From: Candidatus Binatia bacterium | Lineage (GTDB): Bacteria; Vulcanimicrobiota; Vulcanimicrobiia; Vulcanimicrobiales; Vulcanimicrobiaceae | Direction: 5' to 3' | Assembly (NCBI GenBank): GCA_035544215.1 | Contig: DATKHY010000003.1 | Span: forward strand, 444,501 to 508,500 | DNA length: 64,000 nucleotides | In this document: positions 8,973-17,992 of the stretch, one piece after another | Layout: each line of letters opens with the position of its first letter | How positions within the stretch are numbered: the stretch's first letter is position 1 | Position numbers and translations under genes: made by a program | Notes under the pieces: generated by a model | Databases searched by the model: none | Told to the model about the DNA's origin: nothing | What the model saw: the letters and a program-made list of their open reading frames with translations, nothing else

Positions 8973-10030
8973 GCCTGCTTCGAGATCAGCATGGCGTCGC
9001 CGAAGGAGTAGAACCGGTAGCGCTGCGCGATCGCTTGCGCGTACGCGCCGCGGATGCGCTCGAACCCGCCGAAAGCGCTGACGAGCACCAGTAGCGTCGA
9101 GCGCGGCAGATGGAAGTTCGTGATCATCGCGTCGACGACGCGGAAGCGAAAGCCCGGCGTGATGAACAGATCGGTGGCGTGATCGCCTGCCTCGATGCGC
9201 CCGAAATCGCGAAGGTTGCCCTCGAGGGCGCGGACGACGGTCGTCCCGCACGCGACGATCCTGCGGCCGTCGCGCCGCGCGCGTTCCAGCGTGGCCGCCG
9301 CCTGCTGCCCGATCGTGTAGGCCTCGGCGTGCATCACGTGCTCTTCGATAGCGCCGGCGTTAATGGGCCGAAACGTTCCGAGCCCGACATTGAGTGAGAT
9401 CCGCACGATCTCGACGCGCCCCTCGAGCTCACACAGCAGCTCGGGCGTGAAGTGCAGCGAGGCGGTCGGCGCTGCGACGCTTCCCGGCACCCGCGCGAAG
9501 ACCGTTTGGTAGTGCTCTTGCGCCTCGCGTGATTCATTGTGGATGTACGGCGGCAGCGGCATGCGGCCGGCCTTTTCCAAAAAACGTTCCAGCGGTAGCG
9601 CGAGGCTCAGCTCGATCTCGCGCATCCCGTCTTCCAGCTCATCGCGGATCGTCGCCTCGCCGAGTTCGCCGAACAGCACGCGCCGGCCCGTGCGCAAGCG
9701 CCGAGCCGGGCGGACCAGGGCGATCCAGCACAGCGCGGTCGCATCGTAACGCAGCTTGTCGGCGGGGTGCAGCAGCAACAGTTCCGCGCGTCCGCCGCCT
9801 TCGCGCCGCCCGACGAGCCGCGCAGCGATGACGCGGGTCTCGTTGAGCACGAGCACGTCGTCGTGCAGCAGCAGCAGCGCGAGGTCGGCAAAGCGTCGAT
9901 GCTGGATCTCGTCGTTGCGCAGGACCATCAGCCGGCTCTCGTCGCGGCGCGGCGAGGGATGCTGCGCGATCAGCTCTTCCGGCAGCGCGTAGTCGTATCC
10001 GGCCGTCGAGTGCGCGACGTGGCTAGAGAT
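8969..10030 (-). CDS. queA: S-adenosylmethionine:tRNA ribosyltransferase-isomerase, non-canonical start
   Basis: It transfers the ribosyl part of SAM to preQ1 in tRNA to form epoxyqueuosine. The core is typical: LVLNETRVIAARL, PPYIHNE, the PTASLHF segment and the ITNFHLPRSTLLVLVSAF block near the end. The first ATG in frame is at 9928, but 24 codons upstream of it still encode recognisable QueA (YDYALPEELIAQHPSPRRDESRL). No ATG, GTG or TTG occurs between the upstream in-frame TGA at 10061-10063 and that ATG. I therefore place the start near ATC 10030, though ATT 10057/10054 or an ACG codon are equally possible. A GGGAG sequence lies 12 bases before ATC 10030. The gene overlaps the spoIID stop. 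Confidence 0.88.
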   Translation of the reverse strand: MSSHVAHSTAGYDYALPEELIAQHPSPRRDESRLMVLRNDEIQHRRFADLALLLLHDDVLVLNETRVIAARLVGRREGGGRAELLLLHPADKLRYDATALCWIALVRPARRLRTGRRVLFGELGEATIRDELEDGMREIELSLALPLERFLEKAGRMPLPPYIHNESREAQEHYQTVFARVPGSVAAPTASLHFTPELLCELEGRVEIVRISLNVGLGTFRPINAGAIEEHVMHAEAYTIGQQAAATLERARRDGRRIVACGTTVVRALEGNLRDFGRIEAGDHATDLFITPGFRFRVVDAMITNFHLPRSTLLVLVSAFGGFERIRGAYAQAIAQRYRFYSFGDAMLISKQA

Positions 10031-11015
10031 GTGTGACGATCGCTCCCGGAAAATAATAGGTCACGATCTCGGGCGCCGTGCGGCCGGAAAGTGCCATTCC
10101 GCGCGCGCCCCACTGACAGAGGCCCACGCCATGACCGAGGCCGGCGCCATCGATCGAAATCTGCGCGGCGTTTCCGTCGCGGTCGAGGCGCTCGATCAAC
10201 AGGCTCGGCAACACGCGCGACCCGATCGCGCGACGGAATGCTCCGCCGGCGACCGTGCTGCTGCCCCCGTCGGCGACGAGCTCGAAGCCCCGCGCTCTCC
10301 CGCTGGGATCGCGCTCCGTGATGCGCAGGTCTTGCAACGCTCCGATCGGGCCGAGGTACGACGACAGACTTCGCTCGATTTGATCGAGCGAGAGGATCGT
10401 GGACCAGCGATAGTTCGGCGACGCCGAGCACGACGTGCACACGATTCCCTCGAGATAAGCAATCGGTGCGCCCCCCCAGGCGTCCGACGACGACTCCGTG
10501 TGTCCGCCGCAGCACGACGAATACGCTACCCTCGCGTAGGCGTCGCCGAACTTCAGCACCTGCCCCGCCGTTGCTGCGACTGCCGCGCTTCCTGCGGGTG
10601 TCTCTCCGGCGACGCCCTCGTAGAGCTGGTCGAGCTCTGAGGGAATGACGTCGAACTGCCGCCGCGGGTCGCTGCGCTGCAGGACGTACGTGCGGGCGCA
10701 GATCGACTGCACCTCGAGTGCGGCGGGCGGCCAGCGCGCCGACATCTCGCGCGAGACGACGCTATAGAGGTATTCTTCGAGATCGACGACGCTGACGATG
10801 CGTCCGTCGTCGAGGCGCGTGAACGTTCCGCGATAGGGGCGTCCGTTGAACTCGAACTGGTCCGCCGAGAGCGGCGCCGTATCGCCGTTCCCCAGCAGCA
10901 CGCGCAGCGCCGGCTTGCGCGACCAGCTCGACGGATCGGCGTCACTCTGCGCGCGCGCGGCGCGGGCGGCGAGCAACGGCGCGACGCCGAGCATGACGAA
11001 TGTGCGGCGCCGCAT
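10023..11015 (-). CDS. SpoIID/LytB-domain protein
   Basis: SpoIID-type proteins are lytic transglycosylases acting on peptidoglycan glycan strands. The 330 residues begin with a signal peptide (RRRTFVMLGVAPLLAARAARA). They contain the SpoIID core with the DLEEYLYSVVSREM region, ARTYVLQR, a CCGGHTESS motif and the C-terminal GAGLGHGVGLCQWGA signature. Such proteins are common in non-spore-formers, where they act in wall remodelling, so this does not imply sporulation. Its ATG overlaps the MFS transporter stop by one base (TGATG) and it runs into queA. Confidence 0.9.
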   Translation of the reverse strand: MRRRTFVMLGVAPLLAARAARAQSDADPSSWSRKPALRVLLGNGDTAPLSADQFEFNGRPYRGTFTRLDDGRIVSVVDLEEYLYSVVSREMSARWPPAALEVQSICARTYVLQRSDPRRQFDVIPSELDQLYEGVAGETPAGSAAVAATAGQVLKFGDAYARVAYSSCCGGHTESSSDAWGGAPIAYLEGIVCTSCSASPNYRWSTILSLDQIERSLSSYLGPIGALQDLRITERDPSGRARGFELVADGGSSTVAGGAFRRAIGSRVLPSLLIERLDRDGNAAQISIDGAGLGHGVGLCQWGARGMALSGRTAPEIVTYYFPGAIVTHL

Positions 11016-12304
11016 CAGCCGGCGTACTCCAAGGCCCGCAGCGGACGTGATTCAACGAGATCGACACCGCTGGTTTCGGGGATGAGGCATATCGATACCA
11101 GCGAGATCACCGTCATGAACATGAAGTAGAGCGCGAGCACCCACGACGCGCCGGCGGAATACTTGAGCAGCAGCGTCGCGACGAACGGCGCCAGGCCGCC
11201 CGCGAAGATCGCGGCGCCCTGGTAGCCGACGGATACGCCGCTGTAACGCACGTTCGCGGGGAACATCTCGCTGAGCATCGCGGCGAGCGGCCCGTACGCG
11301 GCGCCGCAGGCGAGGTTGAACAGGCAAACTGCGAGGACGATCAGGCCCGGGGCCTTCGTGTCGACGAGGGCATAGATCGGAAACGCGAGCACGAAGAGCG
11401 CGGCGACAGCCGTCATGAAAATGGGGCGCCGGCCGACGCGGTCCGAGATCCATCCGGAGAGCGGTACGACGACGAGCGCGACGCAGCTGCCGGCGATGTT
11501 CGCGTTGAAAAAGACGCTCGGGTTCAGCTTCAGGACGGAATGCGGTCCGGCCCCGTAGCTGATCAGCTGCGTGGTGATCAGATAGAAACCGCCGTTGACG
11601 ACGAAGAACGCCCCTCCGGCGAGGAGCACGCTTCTCAAGTTGTTGGCTAGCACCGAACGGACAGGCGCGGACACGATCTCCTTGCGCCCTTTGAAGTTCT
11701 CGAAGGCGGGCGTCTCGGTGACGCTCAGACGAATCACGAGCCCGAGCGCGACTAAGACTGCGCTGGCGAGAAAGGGGATTCGCCAATGCGCGCCGGCGGC
11801 GACGAAGCTCAGGTTTGCGAGGATCAGTCCGACGGGAACGCCCATCTGGGGAAAGCTCGCGACGAAGCCCTTCGCCCGCGCGTGCGCGTGCTCCGACGCC
11901 ATCAGCACGGCGCCGCCCCATTCGCCGCCGACCGCGATCCCCTGACATAGTCGCAACGCGACGAGCAGAACGGGAGCCCAAACGCCGATGCGAGCGTAGA
12001 TGGGCAGCACTCCCACCAGAAACGTCGCGGCGCCCATGGTCGACAGCGTCAAGACGAGCATCGCCTTGCGGCCGAGCCTGTCGCCAAAGTGTCCGAAGAT
12101 GACGCCGCCCAGCGGCCGCGCGAGAAACCCGACGCCGAAGACCGCATACGACGCCAGTTGGCCGACAAACGGATCCGACTTGGGGAAGAACAGCGCCGGA
12201 AACACGAGCGCGGAAGCCAAACCGTAGATATAGAAGTCGTACCACTCGATCGACGTGCCGATCAGGGTCGCCGCCGCGACCAGCGCGCTCGAGGAGCGCT
12301 TCAC
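11015..12304 (-). CDS. MFS transporter, metabolite:H+ symporter (ProP/shikimate-like) family
   Basis: A 12-helix secondary transporter of 429 residues. Helix 1 begins ALVAAATLIGTSIEWYDFYIYG, the hallmark of the MHS branch (IEWYDF). The family motif FGHFGDRLGRKAMLV lies after helix 2, and the second half repeats it as SDRVGRRP. RLCQGIAVGGEWGGAVLMASEH in helix 4 is also typical. Substrates of this branch are organic acids, osmolytes or shikimate-like compounds, and the sequence does not say which. It overlaps ruvB by 4 bases at its start and spoIID by 1 base at its end, with no pathway link to either. Confidence 0.88.
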   Translation of the reverse strand: MKRSSSALVAAATLIGTSIEWYDFYIYGLASALVFPALFFPKSDPFVGQLASYAVFGVGFLARPLGGVIFGHFGDRLGRKAMLVLTLSTMGAATFLVGVLPIYARIGVWAPVLLVALRLCQGIAVGGEWGGAVLMASEHAHARAKGFVASFPQMGVPVGLILANLSFVAAGAHWRIPFLASAVLVALGLVIRLSVTETPAFENFKGRKEIVSAPVRSVLANNLRSVLLAGGAFFVVNGGFYLITTQLISYGAGPHSVLKLNPSVFFNANIAGSCVALVVVPLSGWISDRVGRRPIFMTAVAALFVLAFPIYALVDTKAPGLIVLAVCLFNLACGAAYGPLAAMLSEMFPANVRYSGVSVGYQGAAIFAGGLAPFVATLLLKYSAGASWVLALYFMFMTVISLVSICLIPETSGVDLVESRPLRALEYAG

Positions 12305-13371
12305 AGCAGCCGATCTTGTGCGCCGGCGCCCGCGGCGATGCCGAGATGGCGGTACGCCGCGGTGGTCGCGCGCCGACCGCTTGCGGTGCGCGTCACAAAG
12401 CCTTCCTTGAGCAGATAGGGTTCGACGACGTCTTCGAGCGTTTCCGCGTCTTCGGTGAGCGTCGCCGCGATCGCTGCGATGCCCGCGGGGCCGCCGCGAT
12501 ACTGCTCGACGATCGTGCGCAGGAACGCGCGGTCGAGCCGGTCGAGGCCCAGCTCGTCGACGCCTTCCCGGCGCAGCGCCTCGGCAGCGATGGGTTCGGT
12601 GATGCGGCCGTCGGATCGCACCTCCGCGAAATCGCGGACACGCCGCAGGAGGCGGTTGGCGACGCGCGGCGTTCCGCGGCTGCGCGCGGCGATCGTGTGG
12701 GCCGCTTCGGCGTCGATCGGCACGCCCAGCACGTTCGCCGATCGCCGAACGATGCGTTCCAGCTCCCCCGCTGGGTAATAGTCCAAGTGCTGCACGATGC
12801 CGAAGCGCTCGCGCAGCGGAGCCGTCAGCATGCCCGCACGCGTCGTCGCGCCGACGAGTGTGAACCGCTTCAGCGGAAGCTTCAGCGTCTTCGCGTAGGC
12901 GCCTCGATCGACGACGAAGTCGATCTGGAATTCCTCCATCGCCGGGTAGAGGAACTCTTCGACGACCCGTCCGAGCCGGTGAATCTCGTCGACGAAGAAA
13001 ACGTCGCCATCTTCCAGCGAGGTCAGGATACCGACGAGGTCCTTCGGCTTCTCCAGCGTCGGGCCGCTGGTCGGGCGAAAGTTCGCTCCGAGCTCGCGCG
13101 CGATGAGGCCCGCGAGCGTCGTCTTGCCAAGTCCCGGAGGCCCATAGAAGAGAACGTGCTCGAGGGGCTCGCCCCGCTTCTTTGCGGCATCGATCGAGAT
13201 CCGCAAATTTTCGATGATGCGTTCCTGACCGACGTACTCTTCAAACGAGCGCGGGCGCAGGCTCGCGCCGTAGAGCTCGTCCTCCATGACGTCGTGCGGA
13301 TCGACGATGCGTTGCTCACTCCCCGCATCTGCGGGTCCCAGTAGGCGTTTGCGCGCCTTGGGCTCGCTCAT
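12301..13371 (-). CDS. ruvB: Holliday junction branch-migration ATPase RuvB
   Basis: The hexameric motor that drives branch migration together with RuvA. It has 356 residues from ATG 13371. Features are LRPRSFEEYVGQ, Walker A GPPGLGKT at about 77-84, Walker B VFFVDEIH at about 124-131, ATTRAG as the sensor region, and the C-terminal winged-helix part with RTIVEQYRGGPAGI and VVEPYLLKEGFV. It follows ruvA with a 4-base overlap, in the order ruvC-ruvA-ruvB, so all three parts of the resolvasome are co-translated. Confidence 0.98.
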   Translation of the reverse strand: MSEPKARKRLLGPADAGSEQRIVDPHDVMEDELYGASLRPRSFEEYVGQERIIENLRISIDAAKKRGEPLEHVLFYGPPGLGKTTLAGLIARELGANFRPTSGPTLEKPKDLVGILTSLEDGDVFFVDEIHRLGRVVEEFLYPAMEEFQIDFVVDRGAYAKTLKLPLKRFTLVGATTRAGMLTAPLRERFGIVQHLDYYPAGELERIVRRSANVLGVPIDAEAAHTIAARSRGTPRVANRLLRRVRDFAEVRSDGRITEPIAAEALRREGVDELGLDRLDRAFLRTIVEQYRGGPAGIAAIAATLTEDAETLEDVVEPYLLKEGFVTRTASGRRATTAAYRHLGIAAGAGAQDRLL

Positions 13372-13994
13372 ACCGGCTCCTTCGGCGCTCTGCGCCGGTA
13401 TATCTCCGCGAGAAGCCGTTCGGCGTCGTCGATCGCCGAGTTGGCCTCGAGCGTCTCGCGGATCATCGCCTCCGCTTCGCCGCGCTTGTAACCCAGCTGG
13501 AGGAGCACCGCGAGCGCCTCGTCGGCGAAGTCCGGAATTGCGCTCGGTCGCGCGGCGGGCGCGTCTTGGATGAGCAGAAACTTTGCGACCTTTCCCTGGA
13601 GTTTCGCGACGATGTCGCGCGCCTTTTGTTGTCCGATGCCCGGGAGACTCTTGAGAAATCCGTAGTCGCCACGATCGATCGCTGCGGCGATCGTCGACAT
13701 CGGCGCGGAGAACGCGCGCGCCGCCGAACGCGGACCGATAGATGCGACGGTAATCAGCGCCTCGAAGAACTCGCGCTCGATCGAATTCGTGAACCCGTAG
13801 TAGGTAAAGCGGCCAGTGTTGCCGTCGAGGTTGACGACCGCGTAGATCTCCAGCGCGACGTGCGCGCCCGGCGCCGGCGGGAGCTTCTCCGCGATGCACG
13901 GCGGGAGAACGATCTCGTATCCGAGCCCGCCCGCCTCGACGATCGCGGACTCGGCGGTGCGCTCGACCAGCGAGCCGCTGATCCTAGCGAACAT
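13368..13994 (-). CDS. ruvA: Holliday junction DNA-binding subunit RuvA
   Basis: RuvA tetramers hold the four-way junction and load RuvB. The start at ATG 13994 gives 208 residues and the usual opening MFARISGSLVER. The OB-fold domain covers roughly the first 65 residues (GLGYEIVLPP). Helix-hairpin-helix motifs follow (ITVASIGPRSA and LPGIGQQKARDIV), then a flexible linker and the C-terminal RuvB-binding domain (DEALAVLLQLGYKRGEAEAMI). It overlaps the end of ruvC by 11 bases. Confidence 0.97.
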   Translation of the reverse strand: MFARISGSLVERTAESAIVEAGGLGYEIVLPPCIAEKLPPAPGAHVALEIYAVVNLDGNTGRFTYYGFTNSIEREFFEALITVASIGPRSAARAFSAPMSTIAAAIDRGDYGFLKSLPGIGQQKARDIVAKLQGKVAKFLLIQDAPAARPSAIPDFADEALAVLLQLGYKRGEAEAMIRETLEANSAIDDAERLLAEIYRRRAPKEPV

Positions 13995-14493
13995 GCACGG
14001 CGCGGCGCTCGACCACGTTGAGAAACGCCAGCGCCAACGCGAGCGCGTCGGACACATCGTGCGGTTTGGGCGGCCGCTGCAGGCCGAGCAGGCGCGTGAC
14101 CATCGCGTTCACCTGCTCCTTGCGCGCGCTGCCCGAGCCGACGAGTGCGCGCTTGACGTGGGCGTGGCCGAGGGTGTGAACCGCGACGCCCGCCTGCGCA
14201 CTCGCGAGGCAGAGCACGCCGCGCGCGTGACCCATCAGGAGAGCTGCGCGCGGGTTCTTATAGGACGTGTACAGCTCCTCGATGACGACGAGCGTCGGCG
14301 ACGTCTGCGCGATGACTTCGGCAATGCCCGCGTGAAGCTCGCTGAGCCGCTGCTCGAGCGTCGCGGCAGCGCGCGGAACGACGACGCCGGCCTCGACCAA
14401 GGCGACGCGGCCGTTGCGGCGTTCGATCACGCCGTATCCCGTCGTGCGCAGCGCAGGGTCGATCCCGAGAACGCGCACCGCTGCAGGCGACAT
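13984..14493 (-). CDS. ruvC: Holliday junction endonuclease RuvC
   Basis: The resolvase that cuts Holliday junctions symmetrically. The 169 residues carry the acidic catalytic set: Asp12 in LGIDPALRTTGYG, Glu72 in VVIEELY, and Asp146 and Asp149 in PHDVSDALALA. These match the RuvC quartet, with His145 preceding the third position. It begins immediately after the stop codon of the PASTA kinase (zero gap) and its end overlaps ruvA. Confidence 0.97.
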   Translation of the reverse strand: MSPAAVRVLGIDPALRTTGYGVIERRNGRVALVEAGVVVPRAAATLEQRLSELHAGIAEVIAQTSPTLVVIEELYTSYKNPRAALLMGHARGVLCLASAQAGVAVHTLGHAHVKRALVGSGSARKEQVNAMVTRLLGLQRPPKPHDVSDALALALAFLNVVERRAVHVR

Positions 14494-16572
14494 CTACGGC
14501 GGCGGCGGCGTGCCGTTAACGGTTAGCGTGACCGACGATCCGGGCGCCAGGCTCGTTCCCGCAGGCGGCTCCGTGCCAATGACCCTCCCACCTTGACCGA
14601 CGGTTGTCGTGTACTCGGTGTGCGATACCGAGTAGCCGTACGACTGCAGCGCCTTCATGGCATCGAACTGAGACTCACCCACGGTGTCGGGCACCTCTCC
14701 CGACACGGAGAGTGTGATCGTTACCGTGGAACCCGATGCCTGCGGTCCGGCGGACGGCGCTTGCGCGACGATCGTCCCGTTGTTCGTACTCTGCTGAGCG
14801 AACCGAACGGCGATCTCGAAGCCGGATTGCGTGAGTGCCTGCCGCGCCGTCGCATAATCGTCGCCGACCACGCTGGGCAGCTGCGCGACCGGCCCATTCG
14901 CGGCCGGCGACCCGACCCATCCGTTCGGCATGCCGTTGTTGACCACGAGTCGCACGATGCTGTCGCGGTCGACCTTGCTGCCCTGCGGCACGCTCTGCGA
15001 CGCGATCGTGTCGGGCGGCATGCCCGGGATCGTCTGTGTCGTGTCCAGGGTGATCCCCAGACGGCTCGCCAGCGCGCGGGCCGCGTCGACGGTTAGGCTC
15101 ACGAAGTTGGGCACGACGATCGGCTGCGGGCCGCTCGAAACGATCAGCGTGACGCGGCTGCCCTCCGCGACCCCAGTGCCGGGCTTGGGCTGCTGATCGA
15201 CGACGTTGTCCGCGACCGTGTTGTCGTGACGGCGCACGATGTTTACGGCGAAGCCCTCTTGCTGCAGCGTGCGCTGCGCGTCGTTGACGCTGTAACCGCG
15301 CACGTCATTCAATCCGCGCAAGGGCTTTCCGTTACTGATGACGAGCTCGATGACCTGATTCTTGTCGACCTTCGTGCCCGCCGCCGGCTCTTGGCGGATC
15401 ACGCGGTCCGGTGGCACCGTCTCGCTAGCGCTCTTGGTGAAGCGCGTTCGCAGCCCGGCGTTGACGACGGCCTGTTGCGCCTGTGCCATCGTCATGCCGG
15501 TGTAATCCGCCACGAGCGTCGCGTTGCCGAGCGGCCTGCCGAACAGGAAGTAACCGATGCCGGTCGCCGCGATCAACGCGACGATCAGCGCCGGAATGGC
15601 CCAGCCGCGGCGACGTGGAGACTCCCACTCCTCGCCGGCCACGGCCGCGCGATCCGGCATCGGTGAGCGCCGCGGGGGCAGTCGCTGGGCGCCGCGCTGC
15701 GGCGGGTGTGGAGCGTCGTCGGAGATGCGATAACCGGCGACCGTAGGACGCTCGCGCGCCTCTCGCAGAGCGGTCGCGAGATCGCTGGCAGATTGAAACC
15801 GATGCTCGGGCTTCTTCTGCAGCAGGCGGTTCACGATCGAGGCGAGTGCCGGGCTGACGCCCGTTGCCGCCGCGTCGATCGTCGGAACCGGATCGCCGAT
15901 GTGCTTGAGCGCGACGGTGACCGGCGATTCCCCGGTGTACGGCAGCGCTCCAGTGAGCATTTGATAGAGCACGATGCCCAGGCTGTAGAGATCGGCGGTC
16001 TCGTGGATCTCGTGCTCCTGCGCCTGCTCCGGGGAGATGTAGTAGACGCTGCCCATCACGAGCCCCGGCTTCGTGAGCGCCATCGTCTGCTGCGAGACGG
16101 CGCGCGCGATCCCGAAGTCGGAGAGTTTCACGACGTCGTCCTTGGTCACGAGAATGTTCGCCGGCTTAATGTCGCGATGCAAGAGGCCCTGGCGGTGGGC
16201 GTAGGCGAGGCCGCTCGCGATCTGCGTCGCGTAGTCGATGGCCACCGGCTCGGGCAGGCGGCCGTCTGCGGCGATGATCTCGGCCAGCGACGGGCCGTCG
16301 ACGAGCTCCATGACGATGAAGTACGTCGAGTCCTGGCGGCCGACGTCAAAGGTGTTGACGATGTTGGGGTGGGAGAGCCGCGCGGCCGACTCCGCCTCTT
16401 GATAGAAGCGCCGCACGAACTCTTCGTCGGCGGCGTACTGCTCGCGCAGCACCTTGATGGCGACGCGCCGGCGCAGGAGAACGTCGGTGCCGCAATACAC
16501 GGTCGCCATCCCGCCTTCGCCGAGCTTGCGGTCGAGCCGGTACCTGTTGTTGAAGGTGCGCTCCTCGATCAA
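14494..16572 (-). CDS. PASTA-domain Ser/Thr protein kinase (PknB/PrkC-like), five PASTA repeats
   Basis: A membrane kinase that senses muropeptides or lipid II outside and phosphorylates division and wall-synthesis proteins inside. It has 692 residues from TTG 16572. The kinase domain has the Gly loop LGEGGMATVY, Lys40, HRDIKPANI at about 132-140, DFG at 152-154 and SPE at 180-182. A Pro/Arg-rich juxtamembrane linker leads to one transmembrane helix at about 323-345. Five PASTA repeats then fill residues 351-692, each ending in an LxVSxG-type strand, and the tail is GTPPPP. TTG is chosen because it lies one base after the PBP stop, with GAGG upstream, and it excludes an out-of-family N-terminal extension. 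The pairing with a PbpA-like gene recalls the actinobacterial pbpA-pknB locus. Confidence 0.95.
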   Translation of the reverse strand: MIEERTFNNRYRLDRKLGEGGMATVYCGTDVLLRRRVAIKVLREQYAADEEFVRRFYQEAESAARLSHPNIVNTFDVGRQDSTYFIVMELVDGPSLAEIIAADGRLPEPVAIDYATQIASGLAYAHRQGLLHRDIKPANILVTKDDVVKLSDFGIARAVSQQTMALTKPGLVMGSVYYISPEQAQEHEIHETADLYSLGIVLYQMLTGALPYTGESPVTVALKHIGDPVPTIDAAATGVSPALASIVNRLLQKKPEHRFQSASDLATALREARERPTVAGYRISDDAPHPPQRGAQRLPPRRSPMPDRAAVAGEEWESPRRRGWAIPALIVALIAATGIGYFLFGRPLGNATLVADYTGMTMAQAQQAVVNAGLRTRFTKSASETVPPDRVIRQEPAAGTKVDKNQVIELVISNGKPLRGLNDVRGYSVNDAQRTLQQEGFAVNIVRRHDNTVADNVVDQQPKPGTGVAEGSRVTLIVSSGPQPIVVPNFVSLTVDAARALASRLGITLDTTQTIPGMPPDTIASQSVPQGSKVDRDSIVRLVVNNGMPNGWVGSPAANGPVAQLPSVVGDDYATARQALTQSGFEIAVRFAQQSTNNGTIVAQAPSAGPQASGSTVTITLSVSGEVPDTVGESQFDAMKALQSYGYSVSHTEYTTTVGQGGRVIGTEPPAGTSLAPGSSVTLTVNGTPPPP

Positions 16573-16573
16573 C

Positions 16574-17992
16574 TCAAGGAGCCTCTGACGAGCTGGCGCT
16601 CTCCAGCGCGCTGCGCAACACGTCGCGGGCGATCGGTGCCGCATACGTCGCGCCATAGCCGACGTTCTCGACGACGATCGCCACGGCCACGCGCGGATGA
16701 TCCGCCGGCGCGAAACAGACGAACCACGCGTGCGAACGGCCCTGCGGATTGGTCGCCGTGCCGGTCTTGCCGGCGACAGTCACGTGGGGCAGCTGCGCCG
16801 GAGTGCCCGTCCCTCGCTGCACGACGGCGATCATCATCTGCGTGACCTTCGCTGCGGTCTCGGGCGATACCGGGTTTGCGAGCGCGGCTGCGCTCGAGAC
16901 GCTCGCCGGCGTGCCGTCGCGGACGACTTGGCGCACGACATACGGGCGGGGTTCGCTACCGCCGTTCGCGACGGTTGCGCCGATCAAGGCCATCTGCAGC
17001 GGCGTCATAAGCAGGGCGCCCTGACCGAAACCCATCTGCGCGAGCTCGCCGGGCACGATGCCGGCCTGCGGCGGCACCCGATCCGTCTCGGCGGGGAGCT
17101 GGAAGTCGAGCGACTCACCGATGCCCCAGCGCTGAAGGTATTGATAGAAGGTATCTACCCCCATCTTCAGAGCGATCTGCGCGAAGTCCACATTGCTCGA
17201 GAGCGCGAAGGCGTTGGTCAGGTCCGAGTATCCCGTCGCTTCGCTTTCGTTGTCATGCAAGACGAAGTTTCCGATCACGAGGTACCCGGGATCCTCAAAG
17301 TGCGAATCCATCGTCACCGTGTTGCTGTCGAGGGCCGATGCCGCGGTGAAGATCTTGAACGTCGAGCCCGGCGGATACAGGCCGTCGAGAGCGCGATTGA
17401 GCAGCGGCGCCTGCGGATCGGCGCGGAGCGCCGGGAACTCGTCGTCGAAGTCGTTGGGATCGTAGCTCGGCACGCTGGCGAGCGCGAGCACGGCGCCGCT
17501 GCGCGGATCCAGCACCACGCCTGCGCCGCGCGAATAGCGCGAGAGCAACGCGAACAGCTGCGCTTGGACCGAGGGCACGATCGTCGTCACGACGTCCGCC
17601 CCGCGCGCCGGAGCGGGATTTCCGCGCAGCGTCGCGACGAGCTGCTGCAGCTGCGCTAGCGGGTCACCGCCGACGTCCGGCGGCGTCAACGCCTGGTCGA
17701 AGGCCCGCTCGATGCCGCTCGTTCCGTATCGGACCGAGACGTAGCCGGCCGTCTGGGCCAGCTCCGCTCCCAACGGGTAAAGCCGCTTTCCGCCAACAGT
17801 CTGCGCGATGAGGGTTCCGTCGGTCGCGTAGATGCGGCCGCGGCCCGCATCGAGCGGCGTGTGACGCGGATTGTTCGGTCGCGCCGCGATGCGCGGCGCG
17901 GCGACGATTTGAATGTAGATTTGGCGAATCGCCAGCACGGCGAACAACAGGACGAAGAATCGGGAAAGATCCCGGATCGCGCGGTTGGTCAT
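16574..17992 (-). CDS. Class B penicillin-binding protein, PbpA/FtsI-like transpeptidase
   Basis: A periplasmic DD-transpeptidase that cross-links peptidoglycan. It has 472 residues from ATG 17992, shorter than full PBP2/PBP3. One N-terminal anchor helix (SRFFVLLFAVLAIRQIYIQIV) is followed by a reduced dimerisation domain and the catalytic domain. Catalytic motifs are Ser210 in GSTFK (210-213), SSN at 265-267 and KTGT at 409-412. Length and motif spacing match the PbpA group encoded with PknB in Actinobacteria. The usual RodA/FtsW partner is not in the window. It overlaps the upstream unknown gene by 4 bases and lies 1 base from the kinase. Confidence 0.93.
   Translation of the reverse strand: MTNRAIRDLSRFFVLLFAVLAIRQIYIQIVAAPRIAARPNNPRHTPLDAGRGRIYATDGTLIAQTVGGKRLYPLGAELAQTAGYVSVRYGTSGIERAFDQALTPPDVGGDPLAQLQQLVATLRGNPAPARGADVVTTIVPSVQAQLFALLSRYSRGAGVVLDPRSGAVLALASVPSYDPNDFDDEFPALRADPQAPLLNRALDGLYPPGSTFKIFTAASALDSNTVTMDSHFEDPGYLVIGNFVLHDNESEATGYSDLTNAFALSSNVDFAQIALKMGVDTFYQYLQRWGIGESLDFQLPAETDRVPPQAGIVPGELAQMGFGQGALLMTPLQMALIGATVANGGSEPRPYVVRQVVRDGTPASVSSAAALANPVSPETAAKVTQMMIAVVQRGTGTPAQLPHVTVAGKTGTATNPQGRSHAWFVCFAPADHPRVAVAIVVENVGYGATYAAPIARDVLRSALESASSSEAP

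Noticed and set aside
10023-11015. Evidence for sporulation from SpoIID and SpoIIM homologues
   Set aside because: Both families are common in non-spore-formers. No other sporulation genes are present here, and the neighbours point to wall remodelling and MoxR modules.
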